Assembly: GCA_037951105.1 (NCBI GenBank)
Contig: JBAMJV010005504.1
Coordinates: forward strand, 372,001-436,000
Reading direction: 5' to 3'
DNA from: Echinarachnius parma
Lineage: Eukaryota; Echinodermata; Echinoidea; Clypeasteroida; Echinarachniidae
DNA: 64,000 nucleotides
The position numbers and the translations under genes were made by a program. The notes below the pieces were generated by a model that saw only the letters and a program-made list of their open reading frames with translations, ran no database searches and was not told where the DNA came from. Of the stretch, positions 11,225-22,560 are shown one piece after another. Numbering within the stretch: the first letter of the stretch is position 1; each line of letters starts with the position of its first letter.

Positions 11225-12128
11225 CTTTATATAACTTTTTATATTCCACATACTAAGAATCTTGCTCTACGATTGGTCAAAAGTTAATCACGTGATGAAA
11301 CATAGTTTCGCCCATCATTGATGGGAGAAGAAAACTTTGTTACACTGTGTAGATATCTTGGGCGAAAGTGCGTTGCACTCACTAGATAATTGGTAAAGTA
11401 CTATCTACACTCCGCGGTTGCATTGACTCGACTGTGGAGCTCGTGTCATGTGTGGCCACTCAAATTCCGTGTACCCCAAATGATGTGGCGTGCATGATAA
11501 CTCTACGGTATGCGCGCGAATTACAAATTTAATTTTATTTGTTGTGCATACGTAGCGCACTGCATGCACTGTACTGAAGCTGCATGCATACGCTATGCAT
11601 GTACCATATGATACGTATCGTACATTACACCGTTTGCAATTTGCTGCTTGTTCTGTTATATACTGTATGTTGTTCGACGTAAGATTTGAGCTCTAACGAA
11701 GCTGAAATGGACATTTTTTTTGCTTGAGAGTGAAAGTAAAAATACAAAGCGACAACTTAAATTCAGCCTGAAAGTGTTCCAAGATTATTTCGATGCTGGA
11801 AGCATACATTTTGACGAACTGTCTGACCGTGGACTTGGTCTTGAAAGCGCTAGACCAAGTGTTGGGGAGACTCTATTTTCGTGTTTGTTGACTTTGAACT
11901 GTTTTTTGGGGAGTTTACATTTCGCATTTTAACTTTTGAAATTTTCAAGGAGTTACAGTTGACTTTTGAACTGTTATAAAATAATGGAATTGTCATGGAG
12001 TTACCCTGTTACCGAAATTGGAATAACATTGACATTGTTGGTAAGTAGATCAAACCTAGTAACAGTACTTAGAGTTATACTAGACCTGCTTAGACTAGAC
12101 CTAGATCTAGAAGTTCGATGTCGAATAT
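11225..12128. other. FOXJ intron 3, no feature recognised
   Basis: No repeat family or conserved peptide found. A short stretch near 11500-11640 is rich in gcatgcat and catacg dinucleotide steps. Confidence 0.4.
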
Positions 12129-12301
12129 AAAGCAAATAATCACCTTTTGGTTTCAGGCGATGGCAAACTATCACTTCCTCGGCGATCTGAATGTATACGC
12201 TATCTTTCCTCAGCTTCGCTTCGGAAAGATAGCTACATCCAGCTCGCCTCGGAAGTGATAGTTTGTCCCATCACCTTCACCAACGGTAATTATTTGCTTA
12301 C
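12129..12301. repeat. Long imperfect palindrome
   Basis: Outer arms agcaaataat / attatttgct, middle arms gcaaactatcacttcctcgg / cctcggaagtgatagtttg, inner arms gctatctttcc / ggaaagatagc around a short loop near 12213-12220. The whole 170 bp can fold back. Non-coding. Confidence 0.85.
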
Positions 12302-12454
12302 TATCTTCTTGCTAAAGTGTAGGACTACCAACCCACAAAGTACTGACTTTCTATAAGTTTCTGTATGTTTTTTTTTTTTTTTTAAATAATGAAAACAAAT
12401 AGCAAAATAAAATTGTACAATATACAGGTACATGTATGTGATGATCTAAAAGCA

Positions 12455-13012
12455 TTAAAGGGATAGTTGAGTTCTGGTAAGGAGAGTACAGTTTTGGTGA
12501 AACTGAATTTTAGTAACCAAAACATGCATCATTACATTACAAACTAATAGTTATAACTAGAAAGGAACACAAAATTACAAATGACGTAGTAAAGATAATG
12601 TTATCATTCAAAAAGAGCCGTTAAAACGTAAGAGGGCGCTCTTTAAACACTCATCGGTTTGAACCATTTTGAATAAAATATTGTGCATGTGATGTTTTGT
12701 TGAAATAGTGATTAGATAGAGAAATAACCAACAACTATTTAAATACCTATTTTGTAACTTTTTGAAAAGAGGAAGCATTTTTTTGAATTTTTAACGGCTG
12801 GTTCAAAATTCTCTACTAAACCTGGGGCCCCAGCTTTATTACAAATTGTTATATTTATGGATATTTCAGCCGTCTCTGAACCGATTTTGATCAAACAAAG
12901 ATGATTTTATTATTTAAATATTCTCTTTCAAATATTACACTCGTTTTTCATTACCTCACACAAAAATAAGTAGTCTAGCGCCCTCTCTACCAAAACTCAA
13001 CTATCCCTTTAA
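12455..13012. mobile_element. TTAA-flanked MITE, family T3 (full copy)
   Basis: 558 bp from TTAA (12455) to TTAA (13012) with inverted ends aaagggatagttgagttctgg / ccaaaactcaactatcccttt. The internal sequence is partly self-complementary (gagggcgct near each end). Confidence 0.85.
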
Positions 13013-13779
13013 GTACGAGAGAATGACAACAAAGATTTATTTTTAGATTCAACCTTCTTCATGCCACATAGAATTTGACTCAAATGATTGCCCTGTACAT
13101 GTCAGAACACCTACATGACAATGCCATACTCCAACAAAAAATATGTGGGAAGTCACCATTACCATGATTTGAATAACAATAGAACACATGCTACTAAATC
13201 TTCTGCTTCTTTATCTTTCATGCTATTTATTAAACTTGTCTTATACGACCCAAGTCTCTAACTGCACAATGTATGTAAAATTACATTATGATAAAGGTTC
13301 AAAGTCATGACTTGAAAGTCTTGAATGACAATATGACCTAAATCATATTACATGTCACACTCCATTATGATTATACTACAAGTTTTTGAGTGCGTTTATG
13401 TCGATGGAACACAAGCTACTAACTCTTCTTTGAAGTTATTTCTTCCTTTTTCATTATTCTTGCTAAATTAAACTTGTCGTATATGACCCAAGTACCCTAG
13501 GTAATCAAATTATATGCAGTATGTCAAATTATACTGCTCTACATGGCAAATGTTCTATGACATTTGAATGAAAATAAACAATACAGACAGTTAATATCTT
13601 ATCTTACAAACCATTCTTATGCCGAGTTAATAAAGATTGCTTCTGGCAACATGAAAACTTGCCAAAGGTTTGCCGAACATTGTAACAATCAATGTTTGCA
13701 TGGTGGATTGCAAGTATTCCATATAAGCCAATATTTTCGCAAATGATAGAGAAACAAACATTCTGGAAAATAAAACCAT
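13013..13779. other. FOXJ intron 3, no feature recognised
   Basis: Two diverged copies of a stretch with cttgtc[t/g]tata[c/t]gacccaagt (about 13238 and 13474) suggest an old local duplication. Nothing coding was seen. Confidence 0.45.
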
Positions 13780-14193
13780 TTAAAGGGTACCACCACCCAA
13801 AAATAATATTCTTATAAATGAAAGATAACATCTTTAGTAGTCCATTCCATCAACAGGTTCAGAAAAATATGTTTCCACAAACAAATACAATTGGAAAATG
13901 CATCACCATTTTTAAGCATGCATTCATGGTTCTGCGTGTACGAAGACTACCTTTGTCCAGAGCGAACGAATCGTCCGGGATTCTATTGTCTCCAAACGTA
14001 CGCGTAGCGCACTCGAAAATGTTTGGCGCGTACGGAACCATGAAATAATACTGGTTCCGTAAGTGGTGGTAGTTAATTGCATTGTTTATGAATAACACAA
14101 TCCTTTGCAAAATGTTGGGTATCTATTTGATATCACAAAATGGTAACAAAACATATAATTATATGTTGTCCTTTGCCTGGTGGTCCCCTTTAA
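13780..14193. mobile_element. TTAA-flanked MITE, family T2 (full copy)
   Basis: 414 bp between TTAA sites, ends aaagggtaccaccaccc / gcctggtggtccccttt, with internal blocks catcaccatt, aaacgtacgcgt and tggttccgtaagtggtgg. It ends 113 bp from FOXJ exon 3. Confidence 0.85.
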
Positions 14194-14306
14194 CGCTCAT
14201 ACAGTATGTCATAAGACAAGGAACAAGTTTGTGGATTTGTCTATTGTGCAAATACAATATATGTTATAGAAAATACTTCAATGACAATGGAGCATGTGTT
14301 ACTAAC

Positions 14307-14378
14307 CCTTCTTTTTCTGAGCTTCTGTCTTTGTAAGCTGTCATCTTGTGGGTTGGTATCTATTGCCCAGTATGAGCC
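14307..14378 (-). CDS. FOXJ2/3: FOXJ2/3 coding exon 3 (wing 1 and basic end of forkhead)
   Basis: A 24-codon, phase-0 exon. It begins GSYWAIDTNP, the conserved wing-1 strand of FOXJ2/3 forkheads, and ends in a basic run (KLRKRR) where vertebrate FOXJ3 has its RPKKRAR-type cluster, a likely nuclear localisation signal. A CAG acceptor (14379-14380) and GTTAGT donor (14306-14301) flank it. It completes the forkhead domain (residues 152-175). Intron 2 upstream is 19.4 kb and is where the DIRS, foldback and 1.6-kb elements sit. A TTAA-flanked MITE (13780-14193) lies only 113 bp downstream of this exon. Confidence 0.9.
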
Positions 14379-14645
14379 CTGCAAGGAGAAATATAAGATA
14401 CAAACTCATCATGAGATAATATAAAACATCATGCCAGGCTGGAAAATAGGGTAATAGCAAACTGGGTTAAAAACTTACTGCAAACAAAAGATACACTTAT
14501 CAAATGTTCCTAGAGGTTTGCATAATTTCTGGCTCAAAGTGTTCTACACACCTCTTCAGCTTGTCAAAATGGTGAGGCTAATCATATACAAAATATAAAC
14601 TTCAAAGATAAGTAAGATTAAAACCCTAAAACATGTTTAAACTAG

Positions 14646-15388
14646 ATGCCTCCACCATTGCGCAATGTTTGTATCAAACCCTAATTAACATGCACTGAAA
14701 TGATTCTTTAAACTCAATTTTTATGGTAATCCGTCAATAAGTGTCCAATTATTGTAAATAGTAGGTCAACAACCAATCAGCATTGAGCATGGCAGCTGTT
14801 GCCATGGTAGTTACAATAATTTGACATTTACAACAATTGCAAGAGTTTATGAAATGGGCCACAGATCTTGAGATATCATAATGCCAAGCTATGTTTGCAT
14901 ATAATGAGCCATGACCTTGACTTTTGACCTAAAGACCTCAAAATCTGATTAGTTTATAAAGCCACCCAAGATACAAACAGGTACCAAGTTTGATGGTAAT
15001 TTGTCAACTGGTTCGCAATTACTAGCATTTTTTGCATGTACACATAACAAGCCGTTTGACCTTGACCTTTAACCTCCTGACCCCAAAATCTGACCAGTTT
15101 GTTGGCTCCCCAAGATACATACAGGTACCATGTTCAATGGTATTTCATCGGCCGGTGCTTGAAATATTGCGATTACAAGCTCATTTTGAATATTTAATAT
15201 TTATACCTTGGCCCTTTGACTTCATGGCCCCCAAATCTAATCAGATCATTGTCACCCCGATATGTATACACGTACCAAGTTTCAAATCGATCTGTCAACT
15301 GTTTCTCAAGATATCGCGAGAACGAAAACGAGATGGATGGACGTACGTACGGACATAATGCCTCTAGCCACTTTGTTGGCGGAGGCAT
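14646..15388. mobile_element. AGGCAT-ended repeat element
   Basis: Begins ATGCCTCC and ends GGAGGCAT. It contains three diverged internal units with ccttgac(c/t)ttt(g/a)acct, aagatacaaacaggtaccaa and gattagtttataaagcca-like strings, then a gatggacgtacgtacggac segment. The copy at 6135-6283 is shorter. Its class is not certain. Confidence 0.65.
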
Positions 15389-15737
15389 AAAAAGCCGTTT
15401 TTGTTGTTGTTGCTAAACTGGAGCTGATGAATGCACCCTGATAACCAGAACGTCAATGACGTAGCGCTCATCCGGCATCTCGCAACATCAAATATCGCAA
15501 ATTTCATGTGGTACACTTTTCAATAAAAAATTAGTATCAGGGACAAGAAAATAAATATTCAAGCCCTAAGCATTTCTTTATTATCCACTAAATGCGTAAT
15601 ATTCAAGTATAAAGCTACACTTTATTGAAAGAAGAAGAAGAAGAAATAGCCGACAAATTCACATTCGGAAGACAGTGGAGTTTACAGACACAATAATGTA
15701 CGTACAGCCGCTTTTCGAGACGGTGATCACGTCAAAA

Positions 15738-18312
15738 CCAAAACCAAATCAAAATGGGTTGAGAAATGAAGTTCTAAGCATTTTTTTTATATTTTGAATA
15801 AATTTGCATAAATTAGCATAATTAATGAAATTCAAAATTTTTTGCACAAGTTTTGAAGCCCCCAGCTAGCCCTATCAGACAAAACAAACAGAATGAAAAT
15901 CGGTAAACAAATGAGGGAGAAGCAGCAATTTTTATTATTTTTTGAATAAATTTGCATAAATTACCATAATTAATCAATGGAGCAAAATTTAAAAATTCTG
16001 TGTAGATGTTTAGTGTACCAAATTTAGCTCTACCAGATAAAGCAAACCAAATCAAAATCGGTCGAGAAATGATGACATAAATGGTACCCTGGGGTACCAA
16101 ACGAATATCCGCCATTTTGTTTAATTATTTATTTATTTTTTAGGGCTGTACCAGGGTATAGTGTGCATACAATCACGCGGTACCCCGGGGTACCGCGTGT
16201 GTCATCAAATGAAGAAGAAGTTTTTTTGTGATTTCGAATAAATTTGCATAAATTACCATAGATAATGAATTTCATGATTCTGTGTAGAAGTTTTAAATCC
16301 CCCTCCTATAGTATATCCCCTAATGTAGTACAAATAAATGTTGTGAAATTTTTTGCTATAATCTTGGAAACAGTTTTTAATTTGGTCTACATACATTACT
16401 GATGAGAAAAAGTGATGTTTCCATTTTTTATTTTTGGTCCCAGGGTGCATTTTGGCGATTTTAAAGATAATTAGCTAATTTGCATATTTGTGAAATAAGG
16501 TCAGGGGTCATTTTGTATCTAGGAATAGTGCAATATTAATAAAAACTGGTATTCTATGGTATTTTGGGGCAAGGATTCCATTTCCGGTGCTCGTTTGTAA
16601 GTGCTGTATGGGAAACGCTCTGAAATCCAAGATGGCTTCCCCTAATTTGCATATTTATGAATATTATTGATTTTCAGTGGCTACAGCCCCTAATAAGCAA
16701 TAATTCTGGATTATTATATGTCAGTTATGTTCTAAGTATGTATTTAAGATATCAAAGAAGAGTTGCCATCGTGGCAACCTCTAGCAATGCATATTATTTG
16801 CATAATTATGTATTTTACCTAATTTGCATATTCCCCCAAATAGAGTATATTGGGATCCCGACAAGTAAAAAAGATAAGTAATACCAATTTTCCAAGGTTT
16901 TGGGGGGCAGCAGATCCATTTTTGATACTTATTTACCTGTATCACCATGGCATCCATCTCAAATCCAAGATGGCTGCTCCCTAAATTACGCATGTTATGA
17001 TACACGTCTATATTATTTCGGTTATATTAGATTGATATTATAATGTTTTGACTTTTAATTATTGGAATGAGCAACTAGAATACTTGAATCACAATGTAGT
17101 TGTTTGCTTTCAGTAAACAAATCATATTTTGATAAATTAAATGCCATTAAAGTAGCAAATAGCAATATTTACTTTAAAATGACAAAGGCGGCCATCTTGG
17201 ATTTATGTTGGTTGCCGAGGTGATACAGGTAAATAAGTATCATAAATGGATTTGTTGCCCCCTAAAACCTTGGAAAAGTGGTATTACTTGTCTTTTTTAC
17301 TTGCCGGGTTCCCAATATACTCGATTTGGGGGAATATGCAAATTAGGTAAAATACATAATTATGCAAATAATATGCATTACTAGAGGTTGCCACGATGGC
17401 AACTCATCTTTGATATCTTAAATACATACTTAGAACATAACTGACAAATAATAATCCGGAATTATTGCTTATTAGGGGCTGTAGCCACTGAAAATCAATA
17501 ATATTCATAAATATGCAAATTAGGGGCAGCCATCTTGGATTTCAGAGTGTTTCCCATACAGCACTTACAAACGAGCACCGGAAATGGAATCCTTGCCCCA
17601 AAATACCATAGAATACTAGTTTTTATCAATATTGTACTATTCCTAGATAGAAAATGACCCCTGACCTTATTTCAAAAAAATGCAAATTAGCTCATTATCT
17701 TTAAAATCGCCAAAATGCACCCTGGGACCAAAAATAAAAAATGGAAACATCACTTTTTATCATCAGTAATGTATTTAGACCAAATTAAAAAGTGTTTCCA
17801 AGATTATAGCAAAAAAAATTGCTGCTTTACATAACCTGATAGACTACTAGCCCTATCTTATGAAACCTAGCCCTATTAGATAAACCAAACAGAATGAAAA
17901 TCGGTCAAGAAATGAGGGAGAAGAAGCAATTTTTGTTATTTTTGGAATAAATTTGCATAAATTACCATAATTAATTAATGGAGAAAAATTTCAAAATTCT
18001 GTGTAGAAGTTTAGTGTACTACCAAAGTTAGCTCTACCAGATAGAGCAATCCAAATCAAAATGGGTCGAGAAATGAAGCATTTTTTGTGATTTCGAATAA
18101 ATTTGCATAAATTACCATAGATAATGAATTTCACGATTCTGTGTAGAAGTTTTAAATCCCCCTCCTAGCCCTATCTTATGAAACAATCAGAATCAAAATT
18201 GGTTGAAAAATAACGAAGAAGAAGCATTTTGAAAACTGGACGGACGGACGGACGGACGGACGGACGCCACACCATGGCATAAGCTCATCGGGCCCTTCGG
18301 GCCGGATGAGCT
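15738..18312. repeat. Composite of interspersed-repeat units around a foldback
   Basis: Units like those at 1-530 flank a long foldback (16350-17816) on both sides (15738-16300 and 17830-18312). The right side ends with a GGAC microsatellite (18238-18266) and the same hairpin as 489-519. The foldback therefore appears to have inserted in a pre-existing repeat. Confidence 0.75.
16350..17816. mobile_element. Large foldback element, about 630-bp arms
   Basis: Arms 16350-16980 and 17187-17816 are inverted copies with few mismatches (for example tgccatcgtggcaacctcta / tagaggttgccacgatggca and aatccaagatggc / gccatcttggatt), around a 206-bp unique spacer. No open frame of note. Such arms could form a long hairpin RNA if transcribed with the FOXJ pre-mRNA. 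Confidence 0.9.
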
Positions 18313-19230
18313 AAAAATGTTCAATATTATTCTTATAAATGAAATGTAACATCTTTAGTAGTCCATTCCATCAACAAGTTCAGAAAAGTTCCAGAAAAAA
18401 ACAAAATAATTGGAAAACGCATCACCATTCTAAAGCATGCGTTAATGGGTCTGCATGTACGAAGACTACCGTTGTCCAGAGCTAACGAATCGTCCAGGAT
18501 TTTAATGTCTCCAAACGTACGTGTGAATAGAACTGGTGCACCTTCAAATGTTTGGCGCGTACGGAACCATGAAATAATGGTTCCGTAACTGGTGGTAATT
18601 AAAGGTACACTTGAGTATTGGTACTTCCCGAAATGCCCCTTGACTACGATGCCACTAAATTGGTTGGTTTTGATTCCATTTGAAAGTTCATTGAATAAAA
18701 CATGTGAAATGAGAATCATTCCCTTTCGAATGCTCTCATAGTTGTAAAATTTGATTTCAAAATTTATATCGTCTAGCCAAACAATATCTTGACTTTATAA
18801 AATAAAAAACATCAAATGCTTACATGTATACACTTCTTTAACAAAAAATCAAAGGTTTTTAAGTAGTTGTTGATGATATCTCTATTTGATCATTATTTAA
18901 AAAAAAACATCACATGCACATTTTTGTATGAAAAATGGTTAAAACCAATCAGTTGTAACAGCTCTATTTGAATGATAACCAGGTTTTTACTTAGTTGTTT
19001 GTAATTGTGTATACCTTTTGAGCATGGAGGAATTATAACTATTAGTTTGTACTGTAATGGTGCAGGTTTTGGTTAATAAAATTCAGTTTGACCAAAACTC
19101 AACTATCCCTTTAATTGCATTTTTTTGAATTACACAACCCTTTGCAAAATGTTGGGTATCTATTCGATATCACAAAACAGTACCAAAACATATAATTATG
19201 TATTGTTCTTTGCCTGGCGGTCCCCTTTAA
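18313..19230. mobile_element. TTAA MITE, family T2, with a nested T3 insertion
   Basis: T2 blocks run 18313-18598 and resume at 19115, ending gcctggcggtcccctttaa. The left end is truncated against the upstream hairpin. The interruption is a T3-family element. Confidence 0.75.
18599..19114. mobile_element. Nested TTAA MITE, family T3-related
   Basis: TTAA at 18599-18602 and 19111-19114. The right end ccaaaactcaactatcccttt is the T3 terminus; the left end aaaggtacacttgag differs, so the copy is recombined or diverged. The host T2 sequence is contiguous once it is removed. Confidence 0.75.
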
Positions 19231-20200
19231 ATGAAATAATGTCCTGGGAAAAAAAGTAAAATGCTAAAATAAGAAAGTAGGCATTTTCATCTCATTGGCC
19301 AGTACTCAATTTATAAGATGACAACAAATTGAACTTCTACAGGCCAATTATTTTAAACCTGCCCTACCCTGGCTTTAAAATATACAAATTTAAAAAGAAC
19401 ATTAATTTTGTCTTAATATAACAAATAATAGACATTTCAATAAACTGTGACAAACATAACATTACCATAAATTGCATAGTTTAAATAACATGCTGGACTT
19501 ATATTTCACTTTGTTGATAGTATCTCATAATCACAATAACCTACATTATTTCACACAAACTAGTTACAGTCACAGTGCAATTTCATGCAGTGGAATTTCC
19601 CCTTTATTTTCTCCTATGCAAACCATCCACAATCCATTTCCATTCAACACCCATCCCAGCATGCAGTACTGCACCACATACACACAGACGCCCCCACATA
19701 CAAACTTAAACACACAACACACACATATATTCACAAATACTTATCTCTTACAGCACACACACAGAATGTACATACACACCCAAAACGTAGCAAAGTAATA
19801 CATGTGTACATGTTCAACCTACCAAACAATCAAGTTCAAACATGTGGTTTTTCTATCAACTGATTGAACTTTGTATTTTTTCTTGGTGAATCACAATTGC
19901 ACAAGGCCATACATAGCTAGAATGGGGAATCCACAAACTTGTCTAACAAATATTGGGCTCATATCCAATGTTCACAATAACAAAATTGGAATTTCAAAGA
20001 ATATGGCATTGCGTCACGAAACAGGCATGCTATTCACTCATACCATTGTACAATGTGTAGAACTTTCAAGAACATGTGTAGGATATTTTCTTGTACCTAC
20101 TAGATCCTACATGTAGATATGAAACTTTGTAAAACCTTAGGAATTGAAACACACAATCAAATAACGCTGCAAAACCCATGTACTTCTTTAAAATGCTTAT
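19231..20200. other. Intron 2 sequence with a CA-rich patch
   Basis: 19650-19800 is rich in cacacac and acatacac (low complexity); the overlapping open frames there are artefacts of that composition. The rest has no recognised feature. Confidence 0.5.
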
Positions 20201-20204
20201 AAAT

Positions 20205-21393
20205 GCTTATGCCGCTCTCACACTGTGGCGAATATGAAAAATTAAACATTCGCTGCAAATTTGCCGACAATGATACGAACCTTACACTTAACTATCAAAT
20301 TTCTGAATTTCTTGTGAATCTTCTGCGAATGTTACGAATGCTTACGAACGCCCTTGTGATTCTTACAAATGTCTTATGATCTCTAAAAATGCCTTGCCAT
20401 CAATAAGAATGGCTTGTGATTGCTTACAATTTTGAGAAAACAATGAGAATTTGCTTTCTTTGCGAATGTTATGCTGCTCTCACACAGTGGCTTATAGCTT
20501 ACGAATACAATTCGCCACCAATTTGCAATGATCACAAGGTGTTTCCCAGACATTCGTAAGCATTAAAGGGATCTAGTAACTTTGTTGACATGTGCAAAAA
20601 GTGATGAATGGTTGATGCAATGTATATTGTTGTTATCTCATATGTCCACACTCCACAGAGTATTGTGTGAAAATAGTCAAATGGACATTGCATGGCCAAG
20701 TATTAGTAATGAGCGAAAATGCAAAGTGATAGTCACTAACTCACTTTGTACACAGTAAGAAAAACTCCACCAGAGTTTTTCTTATCTGAATACTTCGATC
20801 GTACATATCTTTGTAACGAAAGGGAAATTTGAAAAACCAAAACCTGTCCCATGATTTTATTGGTAATACGAATACAACAAGGTATGAGGGAACCGCTAGC
20901 ATTAAAATTTTATTTTGAGGATTTGGACAATGTTACTAAGTCCCTTTAATGGCAAGGCTGACAAAGTTGTTGGCAACATCTCCGACACTAGTCTCCAAGC
21001 CTTCAAAGGCCGCGGACATGTAGTTTCCTCCTTACCAAACTGTGATTGTTAATTTTGGTATTTTAAAATGTTTGTTTCTTTTATCTTATTTGAGCTGTAG
21101 TTAACCACTTGATTGGCCTTCCAGAGCTTCACCAAGACTCTGGTGGGCTACTGTTCACAAGTGCATTCTATATAAAACAAATTTAAAGGCATTTGTAGCA
21201 ATCGTAAATTTAAAGGCATTTGTAAGCATTCGTAACATTGGCCCTGGTGGTGTCGCAAGGGTAGCCAAAATGGTATAAAATACCCCATCTTCCCCAGGGC
21301 TGTCCTATTTGCCATGCATGAGTTGTGTAGTCATTTCATATGTCAAGTGTTCGCAAGCATTCACTAGATTTGTATGGGCATTCGTAAGTAACC
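20205..21393. repeat. Repeat rich in cattcgtaagcatt motifs
   Basis: Degenerate, irregular copies of cttacgaatg / cattcgtaag recur through 20270-20560 and 21180-21390, and again right of the DIRS-bearing element (27935-27985). Two blocks begin gctctcacac(t/a)gtggc (20216, 20474). A T1 MITE is inserted at 20573. Confidence 0.6.
20573..20949. mobile_element. TTAA-flanked MITE, family T1
   Basis: 377 bp between TTAA sites, ends aaagggatctagtaac / gttactaagtcccttt. Internally it has aaaaactccaccagagttttt, a small hairpin also seen in the 4031 copy. Confidence 0.85.
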
Positions 21394-21750
21394 CTGAGTC
21401 ATGTCGGATATATTCGGAACCGGGTCCCGATAAACTGTAACTGGTCGGGAACCGGTATCCCGATAAATGTTTGCCGTCGAAATAGATTTTCAGTAGTGAA
21501 AATAGTATCTGCTAAGTAGCCATACTTACCTATAACATTAAATTGCTATTCCCTTTACTACCCACATTCTACCGGCAAAGGATTTCTCCTAAGGAGAAAT
21601 AATCAAAAAGGGTCTGAGGCTAAGCCTAGCCTCCCCTGTAGCACTGCGGGGGGTCCCCCGCCAGCACTATATAACGGCGCTACACGCTTCCCATTTCCTC
21701 TTTCATTTGACGCCCCAAGACAGGGACTAACAAGGGGAGGAGGGCGGGTT

Positions 21751-21852
21751 GTTATAGGTAAGTATGGCTACTTAGCAGATACTATTTTCACTACTGAAAA
21801 TCTATATCTGCGTCAGAGTACGCCATACTTACCTATAACATTAAATTGCTAG
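21751..21852. repeat. DIRS internal complementary region (ICR)
   Basis: Bases 21751-21805 are the reverse complement of the left terminal repeat's outer end (21483-21537). Bases 21805-21852 are the reverse complement of the right terminal repeat's outer end (about 27311-27358). Read on the minus strand, the ICR spells the right end joined directly to the left end, as expected for a circle-junction template. Minus-strand 5' splice donor consensus AGGTAAGTAT occurs inside the second half and again in the left repeat. Confidence 0.9.
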
Positions 21853-21944
21853 ATTCCAACAGTATATAACTGGGAGGTGGGCAAAAGGAAGCGTAAGAAC
21901 GGCGCTGCTGACAGCAACCGCGAAATAAAGGAAATTCCGTTACC

Positions 21945-22560
21945 GGACAAATCCTATGACCAGTGACAGGAAAAGACAGCTCGTACAAATCCTGTATCTG
22001 ACTGAAAGACGTCGGTGAGGTAACACGACGTGAATGCACTGGCGTTTGACCAGTAGGCAGTCTCCAAGATATCATACATGGAAACTCCAGCAAAGAGGGC
22101 CAACGATGCCGCTAGACCTCTGGTATCATGAACTCGAACCCTTTCTGAAGGAGAGCAGAATCGCCAGCCGATTTAATGGCCGACACTATCCATCTAGAGG
22201 TCGTCGCCCATGAAACAGCTTCATGAGGTGGATGGGCACTAACGAAAAGCTGCTCGGATTGGATTGGAGATCACGAGTTCAATGCAAGTACCATTTAAGA
22301 ACCCGAACAGAACATCACAGCTCATCCTCTCACATGGACGAAAGAGAATGTATAGATGGAAAAAATCTCTAGAGCCTGCGAAGACTCGTGTTGATTCTTT
22401 GCAAGGAAACAAGCATGAGGGAGAAGCCAAACCTTGTTTATCTCCCAACGGACATGACCCTTCATCGTGTTTATAAGGGCATGAACGGAACTGCAACGTT
22501 GTCCAGATGCTGCTGTAAATAGAAAGACAGTTTCGTTACCGAAAACACCTGCCAATGGAA
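21945..22560 (-). pseudogene. DIRS tyrosine recombinase, frameshifted
   Basis: Minus-strand fragments in family order. ASGQRCSSVHAL (around the first catalytic Arg) and LLPHACFLAKNQ lie in one frame (22322-22555). TTSRWIVSAIKSAG lies in a second frame near 22180. HDTRGLAASLALF and AYWSNASAF, followed by a conserved Tyr-containing stretch, lie in a third frame near 22010-22125. These are the R, HxxR and W/Y boxes of DIRS tyrosine recombinases, which cut and rejoin the circular cDNA at the target. At least two frameshifts and several stops separate the pieces, so no intact protein is made. Confidence 0.85.

Noticed and set aside
18333-18719. 128-codon minus-strand open frame
   Set aside because: It spans the junction of a T2 MITE and a nested T3 element. 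The same DNA in other copies is not open.
21520-21540. catacttacctataac in the DIRS repeat as a U1 snRNA-derived sequence
   Set aside because: Only about 10 bases match the U1 5' end and the following sequence does not resemble U1. It is better described as a splice-donor consensus on the other strand.
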